NCBI GenBank assembly: GCA_024680815.1
Contig: JAILBQ010000110.1
Span: 1 to 48,392 of the forward strand
Direction: 5' to 3'
Length of the DNA stretch: 48,392 nucleotides
Source: Lachnospiraceae bacterium
Lineage (GTDB): Bacteria > Bacillota > Clostridia > Lachnospirales > Lachnospiraceae
The notes beneath the pieces are model-generated. The model worked only from the letters and a program-made list of their open reading frames with translations, made no database searches and was not told the DNA's origin. Shown in pieces: positions 8,786 to 16,477 of the stretch; the first letter of the stretch is position 1; every line of letters starts with the position of its first letter. The position numbers and the translations under genes are program-made.

Positions 8786-9634
8786 TCAGTAGCCGCAGCG
8801 TTTACAGGGAGGACGCCCTCCGACCTCGGAAATCGGCACGGCGCGTATACCCCGTTTTAAGCCGGGGCAGGAAAGGCTGGTATGGAATCTGTCGCCGTCA
8901 TCCGTGACATACAGCTTTCCGCTGCCGTTTAAGCTGCCGCAGAATTCGCAGGGATAATATCTGGCGCCGCTTTCGTTGCGTTCGTTCTTCACGTTTTCGG
9001 GTGAGGTTTCCCGGATAGAGAGGTTCAGATGCCTGCAGCCTCTGTCCCGATGGTAGACGGTGCCGCTTTCAGTGATATAGACGATTTCCTCGTCCTTCTC
9101 TTCTTCTCCGGTATGCCGGGTATTGTCGAAGCCGGTAAAGGCCTTTATTCTAGCCCGGTTCTGTACGGTGCTCCCCTTAATTCCGAAAAAGGAAAAAAGC
9201 GGCTTTATTTTCCAGGTTGCGATTAAATCGATGGTGTCATCATTTCCCAGCACCGAGGAGCGCAGGAAGCTTAAGCCTCCCGAGCCGCCGGAGATGGGAG
9301 ATTCGTCAAGATAGGAGCTTCCCGCGTGCTTAAGAACCATGGAGCGCCCCAGCGTCAGGGATACGGCCTTGCCTCCGGCAAGCCCCAGGGATTCGTCGTT
9401 TGTTCCGTGGGTATAGGCATAGGAATAAGTTGCAAGCTCCCTTGCGCTTTGGTGCAGCGCCTCCTCCACATTGCCCGAAAGGCGGATTGTCTCCGCCAGA
9501 TAAAGCAGAGTCAGTACGGCAAAAAGGAAAAGAGGGAGTACGACGGCGGTTTCCACCGTTAAGGATCCGGGAAGAACCGGTGCGGACACCCTGTTAAGAA
9601 ATATGGGTTTATTTTTGCTTTTCAAAGAAATCAT
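8786..9634 (-). CDS. TadE/TadG-like pseudopilin with two C-terminal Cys/His knuckles
   Basis: A 282-residue protein. The prepilin-like signal GSLTVETAVVLPLFLF (23-38) leads a membrane helix, so the body should be extracytoplasmic. After an acidic linker (EEEKDEE, ~177-183) come two tandem modules: residues 185-232 with H195, C200, C229, C232, and residues 241-280 with H251, C256, C277, C280. Each runs V/L-Y-I/V-T-x2-G-x3-H-x4-C ... P-C-x2-C, resembling the Ada-type metal-binding knuckle, so zinc binding is inferred. The ATG at 9634 has no clear ribosome binding site, unusual for this operon; the 109-base gap upstream (9635-9743, including the end of the DUF5702-like gene) holds only a small TTTTCG/CGAAAA hairpin and no obvious gene. 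Confidence 0.8.
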   Translation of the reverse strand: MISLKSKNKPIFLNRVSAPVLPGSLTVETAVVLPLFLFAVLTLLYLAETIRLSGNVEEALHQSARELATYSYAYTHGTNDESLGLAGGKAVSLTLGRSMVLKHAGSSYLDESPISGGSGGLSFLRSSVLGNDDTIDLIATWKIKPLFSFFGIKGSTVQNRARIKAFTGFDNTRHTGEEEKDEEIVYITESGTVYHRDRGCRHLNLSIRETSPENVKNERNESGARYYPCEFCGSLNGSGKLYVTDDGDRFHTSLSCPGLKRGIRAVPISEVGGRPPCKRCGY

Positions 9635-9734
9635 AGGGTAAGAAAGAGAGATTTTTTCGAGAGAAACGAAAACACGGGTTTACTTGTATCCTTCCTAACA
9701 GGGCATCCGTACAGGTTCTTTCCGGTATGATGGT

Positions 9735-11144
9735 TTACTCGATAACGGGCTCATATGCAAAATCCCGAAGGATGGAATATTCATAGCCGTAACGGCTTTT
9801 CGCGGTGAGCTCCGCTTCCAGATATTCCACGCAGCTGTCCAGCTTAAAGGAGCTGTTGCCTTTTGTGGTACGAAGATTAAGCTCGATGACATCCATGGTG
9901 CGCATTACTTTTTTTGTTTTGTTTTCAAGCATCAGAAAAAGCCTGAGATATTCTTCGTAGGAAAGTCCTTCCGTTTGTTCTTTTCCCGGATTTATACTCA
10001 TAAAAAGCGGCAGTTCCGTCAGGGTTCTGATTGAAAAATCCGATCCGCTTTTAACGAGGGGAACCTTTCCTCCGTTAAGTAGCGTGCGTACATCCACAAC
10101 ACTTTCGCCGAAGCCCCAGGCAAGAAGCAGAAAATCAGTGACGGCTTCCGCAGCCTCGGGTACGCACAGGAGCGCACAGATTGTTTCCGAAAGAGCTTCC
10201 GCCTCGCCTCTCTTTATGCTGTCGTTAAACACTGCCGCCGTATCCGCGGCCTCCCTGAGGAGGAAGAGCTTCTCCGCGGTGGCGCGCAGGTTGGCCATAT
10301 CCGAATTTTTTCCGTTCAGGATATATTCCTGTTCGTAGCTTAAAGGGGCATTACCCGGATTTTTTCTGTAAGATGAAAATTTCCAGGCAATATATTCATT
10401 GAAAAGAAGCTCGTTTGTCAGAGAATCCGGATCTTCGTCGGGACGAACCATGCCTATACCCTTTGACAGCTTCCTGTAAGAAGCCAGGGAAGAAAGATCC
10501 GGTGCCTTATCGGAGACATTTCCGAGGTTATTTAAGATCAGGTTCAATATCCCGGGGCGCTTGTCCAGTACCTTTGTCGCGGCTTTTCCCGCGGAGTTAA
10601 GATCCAGATCTTCAAGCTTTTTTAAGATACGCTCACGTTTTTCCTCCACCTTTTTTTCATCGACGGCTCCCCCCTTGTATTGATGGTAGGTGCTTTTTGC
10701 CCTGTCGATGATGCTGATACCGAAGTGATCCTTTACGGCGTGGATGGCCTGACGCTTAAAAACTCGTCCGGCGCTGTCGGTGGCAAGGGACTCGCCGGAG
10801 ATCTTCACCTCTCCGGCCGAAAGCCCCGTAAAATCCGTGGTAAAAAGGGCGGGACTTCCCTTTGTGGTATTGAAATTATATTGCAGATAATCCTTAAGAT
10901 GCGCGCCTATGTTGGTGACTGAGGCTTTTCCACGTCCGTAGGAGGAGTCAATGTAGTAAAGGTCGTAGCTGCTTAGGAGCTCTCTGTTGTATTCCGCGAA
11001 TATTGAATATAATCCCATATCCATGACCATTTCTATTCTGGCCCGGATCGCCGAAACTCTGGCGCTCTCGATAATGCTGAATACGAGCGAAAGGATGACA
11101 GACAATATAAGACTTAAGAATACCGTTATTGTACCTTTCTTCAT
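9735..11144 (-). CDS. DUF5702-like membrane-anchored Tad-locus protein
   Basis: A 469-residue protein with one N-terminal membrane helix (KKGTITVFLSLILSVILSLV) and a long extracytoplasmic body. It fits the DUF5702 family that I associate with Tad loci of Lachnospiraceae; no biochemical role is known to me. The N-terminal block GTITVFLSLIL resembles the pseudopilin 'G-x-[IV]-T-V' style but lacks the glutamate of a classical prepilin. Early residues include IESARVSAIRARIEM and YDLYYIDSSYG. I chose the ATG at 11144 because GGGAGAG precedes it; an in-frame TTG at 11156 is the longer alternative. A 75-base gap separates it from the Flp pilin gene with no terminator seen, so it is probably in the same operon. 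Confidence 0.7.
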   Translation of the reverse strand: MKKGTITVFLSLILSVILSLVFSIIESARVSAIRARIEMVMDMGLYSIFAEYNRELLSSYDLYYIDSSYGRGKASVTNIGAHLKDYLQYNFNTTKGSPALFTTDFTGLSAGEVKISGESLATDSAGRVFKRQAIHAVKDHFGISIIDRAKSTYHQYKGGAVDEKKVEEKRERILKKLEDLDLNSAGKAATKVLDKRPGILNLILNNLGNVSDKAPDLSSLASYRKLSKGIGMVRPDEDPDSLTNELLFNEYIAWKFSSYRKNPGNAPLSYEQEYILNGKNSDMANLRATAEKLFLLREAADTAAVFNDSIKRGEAEALSETICALLCVPEAAEAVTDFLLLAWGFGESVVDVRTLLNGGKVPLVKSGSDFSIRTLTELPLFMSINPGKEQTEGLSYEEYLRLFLMLENKTKKVMRTMDVIELNLRTTKGNSSFKLDSCVEYLEAELTAKSRYGYEYSILRDFAYEPVIE

Positions 11145-11219
11145 CGACTCTCCCAAAGACGCTGTCTTTTATTCCTTTGATTTTCTGCCCGAAATTGACA
11201 GATTGGGTTTTTTGAAGTA

Positions 11220-11381
11220 TCAGATTTTGTTGCTTCGTTCAGTAATGGTCTTGAAGATTTTATTGACCAGATCTGTGAGCTGGGTCTTGAAAATGATAAC
11301 CAGCCCGATGAGAACCACGAGAATCAGAATCATTTCCACGGTCCCGATAGCACTCTCATCGGCAATAAAGCGTCTGAACAT
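11220..11381 (-). CDS. flp: Flp-type pilin (Flp1-like)
   Basis: A 53-residue pilin precursor: MFRRFIADESA, then IGTVEMILILVVLIGLVIIF, then a short amphipathic tail. The glutamate in IGTVEM sits five residues after a likely Ala/Ile cleavage point, as in type IVb Flp pilins, followed by a hydrophobic helix. It is the probable major subunit of the Tad fibre. The start is set by a strong AAGGAGGTGAAGAA immediately upstream of the ATG at 11381; the frame remains open further upstream to 11432, but that extension would sit over the ribosome binding site. It lies between tadC and the DUF5702-like gene. The cleavage site is inferred from pattern. Confidence 0.85.
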   Translation of the reverse strand: MFRRFIADESAIGTVEMILILVVLIGLVIIFKTQLTDLVNKIFKTITERSNKI

Positions 11382-11431
11382 TTCTTCACCTCCTTTTTTC
11401 CGGGGATTTCGCTCCGGCACAGAGCCGGACA

Positions 11432-12874
11432 CTAAAGTGAAAACGACAGAAATGCCGGAACGATCACTATAACCATTACGATTAAGAGCATAAGGCCCAT
11501 AGGCAAAAGCAGCTTTGTGCCGGCCTCCTCCCCGAGGCGCCGGGCCAGACTTTTGCGTTCCTCAAAGGCATCGCGGACCTCCTCCTCAAGAAGCCTTAAA
11601 AGATCGGAAGAGCCCTTTTTAAGATTCTGGCTTAACAGGTTTCCCAGCTTGTTGTAACGGGAAATCTCGCAGCGGGTTCCGAAATCCTGATAAGCCTGCA
11701 TTTCGGAGAGACCGCTCTTCATTTTATGAACCGCTATGCACATTTCCTCGTAGGCGTAATACTTTTTTGTGCTTTTTCTTGCTTCATAATCTCTTGCGAT
11801 CTTTTCGAAGGCTCCCCTGAGGGTCATGCCGGCGCCGATTAAAAGGGTCATTTTACTGACAATTTCCGGATAATTAAGCAGCATTTCCCTCTCTCTGGCC
11901 GCCACTTGTTTTAACAGCTCCCGATCCTGCCCGAAGTAGATTAAGCATCCCGCGATTACGGACATCAAAAGCAGCGTCAGCCCTGTGTTGGAGTGTTTTT
12001 CCCGGTAGGACAGGGCTTTTCCGAAGAGAGTGGAGGGGAGTTTCATAACAGCCTCGGTGGCGCTTTCCGCGTCGGTTCTTTCTATTTCGCCTGTCAGAGT
12101 ATCAAAGACGGCCTCCGCGCGGCTGCGTTTTCGGGGATAGACTCTGGCGAAAAGCTCATATTCATCATGGGCGTCAAAATAGGTCAGGGTTGCAAAGAGC
12201 TGAAGAAGCTGTCCCTCAGTATTAATGAAGTCCTTTTCGATATGTCCCTCCTTGTCCATCACGGTATAGTCGTCGTTTTCCCATTCGATGGAAACCGGAT
12301 AAGCGGGAAGAGATGTTACGAGGTTCAGATCGGTGTCCACATGATCAAGGGACGCATTTTCCCCGAGAATCACCTGATCCAAAGCCGTTTCTATTTCCGA
12401 AAAGATTGCCCGGATTTCTTCCGGTGTATACTGCTGTTCGGTTACGGTTACATTCAGATCTCCCTCTACGGGCTTTCCGTCCATATATGCTTTTAAGACC
12501 GTGCTTCGCTCCGCTTCTCCGTACGAAGGACGCTTTATCTCGGGTGATTCGAGAAAGCCGGAATTGCCGAGGCTTTTTATGGCAAAGAAAAGGCCGAAGA
12601 GATTTCCGAGAAAAATAATGACGGCGGAAAGCATCAGCTTTTCAGCATAGTAGCGTCTTGTATTATCCCGGACAGATTCTCCGGGATTAAGAAGAGCCAG
12701 ACGGGAGGGAACCGCATCTGCCGCTCCGTGCCGGCGAAGAGACGTGAAAAAAAGGGCCAGGCGGTAAAAAGGCTTAAGGAGAGCTGAATGCTTCTCCGTA
12801 TCATCCGCTTCCTTTCGTGAGATAAAGAAAAGAAACAGGAAAACAAACAAAATCAGAAGATGAAGAATGAGCAT
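11432..12874 (-). CDS. tadC: TadC-like pilus platform protein with extracytoplasmic insert
   Basis: A 480-residue protein of the type II secretion F / TadC class, an inner-membrane platform partner of TadA. Membrane helices are visible at about 2-18, 80-100, 298-316 and 455-478, and the T2SSF-like helical domain spans about 331-450 (LNYPEIVSKMTLLIGAGMTL onward). Between helices at 100 and 298 lies a ~190-residue segment predicted outside; its part SLPAYPVSIEWENDDYTVMD (188-207) then LFATLTY and ELFARVYP read like a bacterial Ig-like beta-sandwich. Typical TadC proteins lack this as far as I know. The ATG at 12874 follows AAAGGAGG at ideal spacing, so the longer frame to 12958 is rejected. Confidence 0.85.
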   Translation of the reverse strand: MLILHLLILFVFLFLFFISRKEADDTEKHSALLKPFYRLALFFTSLRRHGAADAVPSRLALLNPGESVRDNTRRYYAEKLMLSAVIIFLGNLFGLFFAIKSLGNSGFLESPEIKRPSYGEAERSTVLKAYMDGKPVEGDLNVTVTEQQYTPEEIRAIFSEIETALDQVILGENASLDHVDTDLNLVTSLPAYPVSIEWENDDYTVMDKEGHIEKDFINTEGQLLQLFATLTYFDAHDEYELFARVYPRKRSRAEAVFDTLTGEIERTDAESATEAVMKLPSTLFGKALSYREKHSNTGLTLLLMSVIAGCLIYFGQDRELLKQVAAREREMLLNYPEIVSKMTLLIGAGMTLRGAFEKIARDYEARKSTKKYYAYEEMCIAVHKMKSGLSEMQAYQDFGTRCEISRYNKLGNLLSQNLKKGSSDLLRLLEEEVRDAFEERKSLARRLGEEAGTKLLLPMGLMLLIVMVIVIVPAFLSFSL

Positions 12875-12894
12875 GGGAAACCTCCTTTTTGACC

Positions 12895-13632
12895 TTAAAT
12901 CTGTATACGCAGGATTTTTTCCGACAGGCAGAAAGCGAAGGCATATAATGCGAGGCACCCTGTCATGATGATCACTCCTGTGGGGTTATGGTAAAGAGGT
13001 TCAATAAAATCCGGGCTGGTGAGGCCGATATAGCAGAGGATTCCGAAGGGAACCAGCTGCATGATGCGGTTTTCAAAACGCTTTGCCGACATAAGAGTTT
13101 CGATTTCCCTGCGTACCTCTATTTTGTCGCTGATGGTATCTGCCGCCCTCCGGATAACGGCGCTTAAATTTCCGCCGTTTCTCTTGGCGGAGCGGAATAC
13201 GTCCGCGAAGTCCCGGATGTCTTCGATTCCGCTCCGGTCAGAAAGATCAGAGAGGATATCCTCAATGTTTTCGTTGGCTTTGAGACGTCTGGAGAGGAGT
13301 ATGAGTTCTCCTGTTATTAAACCATCACGGCCGTAGAGCTTTTCCATATCGGCGAGTGCGGAAAGGAAGGCGTTTTCGATGGAATAGCCGGCGCTTAAGG
13401 CTCCTCCCACTGCCAGAATGGCTTCCTTGAATTCCAGGGAAAGCTCATAAAGCCGCCTGTCCTTCTTCTCCTCCCGGTGATATCTTATATAAAGAAAGAT
13501 TATCGGGATCAGGGCGGGAAGGGCTAAAACACTTTTGTAAAATATCCAGGCAATCCCGGCGGCGATCCCGGCTCCGGTACAGACGGCGATAGTCCATTCT
13601 CTGAAAGTAAAATGATAAACCTTATAATTCAA
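12895..13632 (-). CDS. tadB: TadB-like pilus platform protein
   Basis: A 245-residue T2SSF-domain membrane protein, the usual partner of TadC in the Tad secretion platform. Two hydrophobic segments near the N-terminus are followed by the cytosolic domain (LSLEFKEAILAVGGALSAGY; FADVFRSAKRNGGNLSAVI) and two C-terminal helices. I chose a TTG start at 13632: AAAGGAG lies just upstream and the codon overlaps the tadA stop by 11 bases (TTTGAATTATAA), which fits coupled translation. The frame runs on to another TTG at 13698 but that would overlap tadA by 77 bases with no better binding site. The product ends 20 bases before the tadC start. Confidence 0.87.
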   Translation of the reverse strand: MNYKVYHFTFREWTIAVCTGAGIAAGIAWIFYKSVLALPALIPIIFLYIRYHREEKKDRRLYELSLEFKEAILAVGGALSAGYSIENAFLSALADMEKLYGRDGLITGELILLSRRLKANENIEDILSDLSDRSGIEDIRDFADVFRSAKRNGGNLSAVIRRAADTISDKIEVRREIETLMSAKRFENRIMQLVPFGILCYIGLTSPDFIEPLYHNPTGVIIMTGCLALYAFAFCLSEKILRIQI

Positions 13633-14815
13633 AGCCGCTCCTTTCCAGTTTTTTCGTGTCTTTAAGTTCTCCGACTTTTTTAAGCCTCTTTCCGTCAAAG
13701 CAGAAGATGGGGGAAAGCTCGATTTCCTGGTTTCTGTAGCCTGTTACTTCCGTGATTTCCAGCACCTTTCGGCTTTTGTCCCTCAGCCTTCCGAGATGAA
13801 CGATCAGATCCACGGCGGAGGCAATCTGCCGTCTGATTGCCGGGAGGGGAAGCTCTATTCCCATAAGAACCATGGTTTCCATTCGGGAAAGCATGTCAGA
13901 AGCGCTGTTGGCATGACCGGTTGAGAGAGAGCCGTCATGTCCGGTGTTGGCAGCCTGAAGAAAATCTATTGCGGCGCCGTCACGGATTTCGCCGACGATG
14001 ATGCGGTCAGGGCGCATACGCAATGAGGTTTTTATCAGATCCCGCATTGTGATGGCCCGGCACCCCTCTATATTGGCGTTTCTCGTTTCAAGACGAACCA
14101 GATTCGGAATCCCCTGAATCTGCAGCTCCGCGGCGTCTTCGATCGTGATAATACGCTCGCCGGAAGGGATAAAATTGGAGAGAGCGTTTAAAAAGGTGGT
14201 TTTACCTGAGCCCGTTCCTCCGCTGATGAAGATGTTGTAGCCGCTGATTACCAGTTTTTTTAAAAAATCCGCGCCCTCCGGGGTTATGGCACCGAAGGAG
14301 ATGAGATCCTCCATTGTTATGGCTTTGTCCGGGAACCGGCGGATTGTGAGAATCGGTCCGTTTATCGCCACCGGGTTCATAACCACGTTCACCCGGGAAC
14401 CGTTTTCCAGGCGGGCATCCACTATCGGTGACCCTTCATTGACCACCCGGTTGGAGCCGGCAGCGATTTGCTGGATAACATCCCCCAGGGCCGCTTCATT
14501 TTCAAAACGCTTGTCCCATTCGAAGAGAGCTCCCGCGCGTTCGATAAAGATGGGGCCGGTACCGTTTACCATGATTTCGGTGACCTCCGGATCATCAATG
14601 AGGGGCTGGATGATGCCTTTTTTTCGAATGGAATCAAAGATTTCCTGCCGGAGGCGGAGACGCTCCTCGAGACTTAAAAATTCGGTTTTGGATCTGGAAA
14701 GAATCAGTTCATCGATTATTTCGCCGATTTCTTCATCATCCACGTCTCTTGTGAGATCGATCTTCGGCAGAATAAGAGAACGAAGCTCTTCCTTTAAGGC
14801 GGTCAGATCTCTCAT
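13622..14815 (-). CDS. tadA: TadA/CpaF secretion ATPase
   Basis: A 397-residue hexameric ATPase that powers Flp pilus assembly at the cytoplasmic membrane face. Walker A is GGTGSGKTT (199-207, K205). The Walker B region is RIIVGEIRDG (271-280), and the His box is TGHDGSLSTGHAN (291-303). The N-terminal part carries the CpaF signature DDPEVTEIMVNG (74-85). The ATG is preceded by AGGAGGAGT, and its first bases overlap the tadZ stop (ATGA). Length and all motifs are normal for the family. It is the clearest marker that this operon is a Tad system rather than a type IVa pilus or type II secretion system. Confidence 0.96.
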   Translation of the reverse strand: MRDLTALKEELRSLILPKIDLTRDVDDEEIGEIIDELILSRSKTEFLSLEERLRLRQEIFDSIRKKGIIQPLIDDPEVTEIMVNGTGPIFIERAGALFEWDKRFENEAALGDVIQQIAAGSNRVVNEGSPIVDARLENGSRVNVVMNPVAINGPILTIRRFPDKAITMEDLISFGAITPEGADFLKKLVISGYNIFISGGTGSGKTTFLNALSNFIPSGERIITIEDAAELQIQGIPNLVRLETRNANIEGCRAITMRDLIKTSLRMRPDRIIVGEIRDGAAIDFLQAANTGHDGSLSTGHANSASDMLSRMETMVLMGIELPLPAIRRQIASAVDLIVHLGRLRDKSRKVLEITEVTGYRNQEIELSPIFCFDGKRLKKVGELKDTKKLERSGFEL

Positions 14816-15828
14816 ACTCCTCCTACGTCCCAGGGGCTGCCCTCAGAAAGAAGCTTTCGCACATAATCTCCCAGGGAGGTCTGCTCCAGGTTTTCTGGCG
14901 AACAGTCCAGATCCCTGAAATAAGGAAACTCCAGTTTTTTTGTTTTGTTAAGGAGCTCGCTCTGCTCCATTATCCGCATGGAGGCTTCGTATTGCTCCAG
15001 CTTTGCCTCGGAAACCCTGTCGGTCCGGACAGGCATGTAGATGAGCTCACATATTTTTAAAAGCTCCGTCAGATCCTTTATGCCGTCGCCGAAATCGACG
15101 ATTATCGTACCGTAGCCGCTTGTTATGAGCTTTTCAAAGAGGAGAAGCCAGGTGGAGATATCCACGGTTTTTAAATCCGTAGGATAGATTGCCGGAGGAA
15201 TATAGTCCAGCTGTCCCACGCGCTGGACTATGCTTGCCAGCTTATAGGGAAAGTTCTTTTTATTCTGGCCGACGTAAAAAACCAGATCGCTTAAATCCGA
15301 CATAAAGCTTTCTTTCAGCAGGGAATGGAAGCCCGAATAATCCTCCATATTTACATAGAGAGTTTTTTCCCTGCGGGAGAGGAGCTCGCCAAGTGTCAGA
15401 GAAAAGGAAGTCTGTAAAGACCGCCGGACGGGGGAGTAGACTCCGATAAGATGACAGATGCTTCCCGAGAGGGCCGCGGAAAGCTCCTCCGGCTCCTCCG
15501 CGTAGTAGCTCATAACTTCCCGCATGATATTTTCGGTGGACTGGTATTTGCAGACATTTTTGTGGCCGCGGCCGTCCTTTCTGGTGCCCGCTTCCTCCGA
15601 AAGCACCATGATTTCGCCGAATTTGAGCTCTTCCATTTCATCCTTTAAATTTGCTTCTTCAACCAGCAGGATGTCTACGGGGTTTTCTTCCGCAAAGCCC
15701 TTAAGAGCGTCCCATTCCGTGAAGCCCCGGATTTCCACGGGAACCGGCCGCACTTCGCAGAAATAGTCCATGAGTTTTGTCACATAAGCTTCGTCGCTGT
15801 CATATACAGCCATGATATTCTGTCCCAT
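14812..15828 (-). CDS. tadZ: TadZ/CpaE-like polar localisation ATPase, degenerate P-loop
   Basis: A 338-residue protein at the TadZ/CpaE position directly upstream of tadA. Residues ~1-115 form a receiver-like N-terminal domain (MAVYDSDEAYVTKLM; VDILLVEEA), followed by a MinD/ParA-like ATPase fold. The expected deviant Walker A lysines are missing: GVYSPVRRSLQTSF (129-142) occupies the place of GxxGGxGKTT, although the later strand TIIVDFGDGI is kept. TadZ proteins place the pilus machine, usually at the cell pole. Arg135/136 may substitute, or ATP binding may be lost. AAAGGAAAAT precedes the ATG. The family is inferred from position and fold pattern. Confidence 0.8.
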   Translation of the reverse strand: MGQNIMAVYDSDEAYVTKLMDYFCEVRPVPVEIRGFTEWDALKGFAEENPVDILLVEEANLKDEMEELKFGEIMVLSEEAGTRKDGRGHKNVCKYQSTENIMREVMSYYAEEPEELSAALSGSICHLIGVYSPVRRSLQTSFSLTLGELLSRREKTLYVNMEDYSGFHSLLKESFMSDLSDLVFYVGQNKKNFPYKLASIVQRVGQLDYIPPAIYPTDLKTVDISTWLLLFEKLITSGYGTIIVDFGDGIKDLTELLKICELIYMPVRTDRVSEAKLEQYEASMRIMEQSELLNKTKKLEFPYFRDLDCSPENLEQTSLGDYVRKLLSEGSPWDVGGV

Positions 15829-15881
15829 ATTTTCCTTTCTGCCGTGTAATCTGTGACTTTTATCACGGTCTTTAAGTTTTT

Positions 15882-16277
15882 TCAGTGAAATGCGGCGGAA
15901 GCCAGAATCCCCAGACTGACGGGAACGGCAGCGGGAAACTGCCTTTTTTTACTGAGTGCGGCCGTAAGAAGGGCGGCCGGCAGAATGAATTGTAGCGCGT
16001 CCCGTAGTTCCCCGGCACCCACGGCAAGGATGAGTACCATAAGAAACTTTATATCGCCGGCTCCGAGAAAGCCCAGGGCAAAACACGGGAAAAGCAGAAC
16101 AAAGACAAGAACCGTGTAACAATAGCCTGAGAGAAGCGCTGCCGGTCCGCCTGTAAAAAACAGAAGTAACGAAAAGGCAAGTATGCCGCTTAAAATCAGG
16201 GCATTGTCGATTTTCCGGTATTTCAGGTCGGAAACGGAGGCGGCGAGAAGAAAGGACAGTAAAAGAACATCCTTCAT
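15882..16277 (-). CDS. tadV: Prepilin peptidase TadV/CpaA, A24 family
   Basis: A 131-residue membrane aspartic peptidase opening the Tad operon. The catalytic pair is D17 in SVSDLKYRKI and D75 in GFLGAGDIKF, the GxGD motif of presenilin/A24 peptidases. Several hydrophobic helices fill the rest. It should cleave Flp and TadE-type prepilins. The ATG at 16277 is the first gene after the promoter at about 16.4 kb. It shares the catalytic layout but little other sequence with the second peptidase at 8344-8766, so the two are not a recent tandem duplication. Confidence 0.88.
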   Translation of the reverse strand: MKDVLLLSFLLAASVSDLKYRKIDNALILSGILAFSLLLFFTGGPAALLSGYCYTVLVFVLLFPCFALGFLGAGDIKFLMVLILAVGAGELRDALQFILPAALLTAALSKKRQFPAAVPVSLGILASAAFH

Positions 16278-16308
16278 TTCCTGAATTCCTTTTTTTGTTT
16301 AGGAACAT

Positions 16309-16358
16309 CTGCCGAAGCGGCAGCTTCCGAAATGAGAACCCGGGACCTGTCTCCCGGG
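16309..16358 (-). promoter_or_regulatory. Two hairpins in the Tad operon leader
   Basis: In the untranslated leader of the Tad mRNA, two perfect hairpins lie in series: CCCGGGA/TCCCGGG (16339-16345 with 16352-16358, 6-base loop) and CTGCCG/CGGCAG (16309-16314 with 16318-16323, 3-base loop). Neither is followed by a T-run on the minus strand, so neither is a plain terminator. They could protect the RNA 5' end or act in attenuation; no known riboswitch class fits to my eye. Confidence 0.4.
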
Positions 16359-16371
16359 GAATGTGATTGAT

Positions 16372-16400
16372 ACTATAATTCAAATTCCGGAGAAATGCAA
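16372..16400 (-). promoter_or_regulatory. Sigma-A-like promoter of the Tad operon
   Basis: Reading the minus strand, TTGCAT (16395-16400), an exact 17-base spacer and TATAGT (16372-16377) lie ~95 bases ahead of the first Tad gene. The -10 is five of six to consensus, the -35 weaker. There is no other good candidate in the gap, and gene spacing downstream suggests that one transcript could cover all ten kilobases to 6514. Confidence 0.55.
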
Positions 16401-16477
16401 GAGGGAAAATTTATTTTTTTTCACCCGGACCTGCGCCCTGACTTGCGGCCCTTTTTTTTTCGTGATAACATCGGGAT

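Noticed and set aside
9635-9710. 14-codon GTG frame ending at the pseudopilin ATG
   Set aside because: The frame does end in an ATGA with the next gene, but the AAGGA site is ~14 bases from the GTG and the peptide has no other support. It may be chance.
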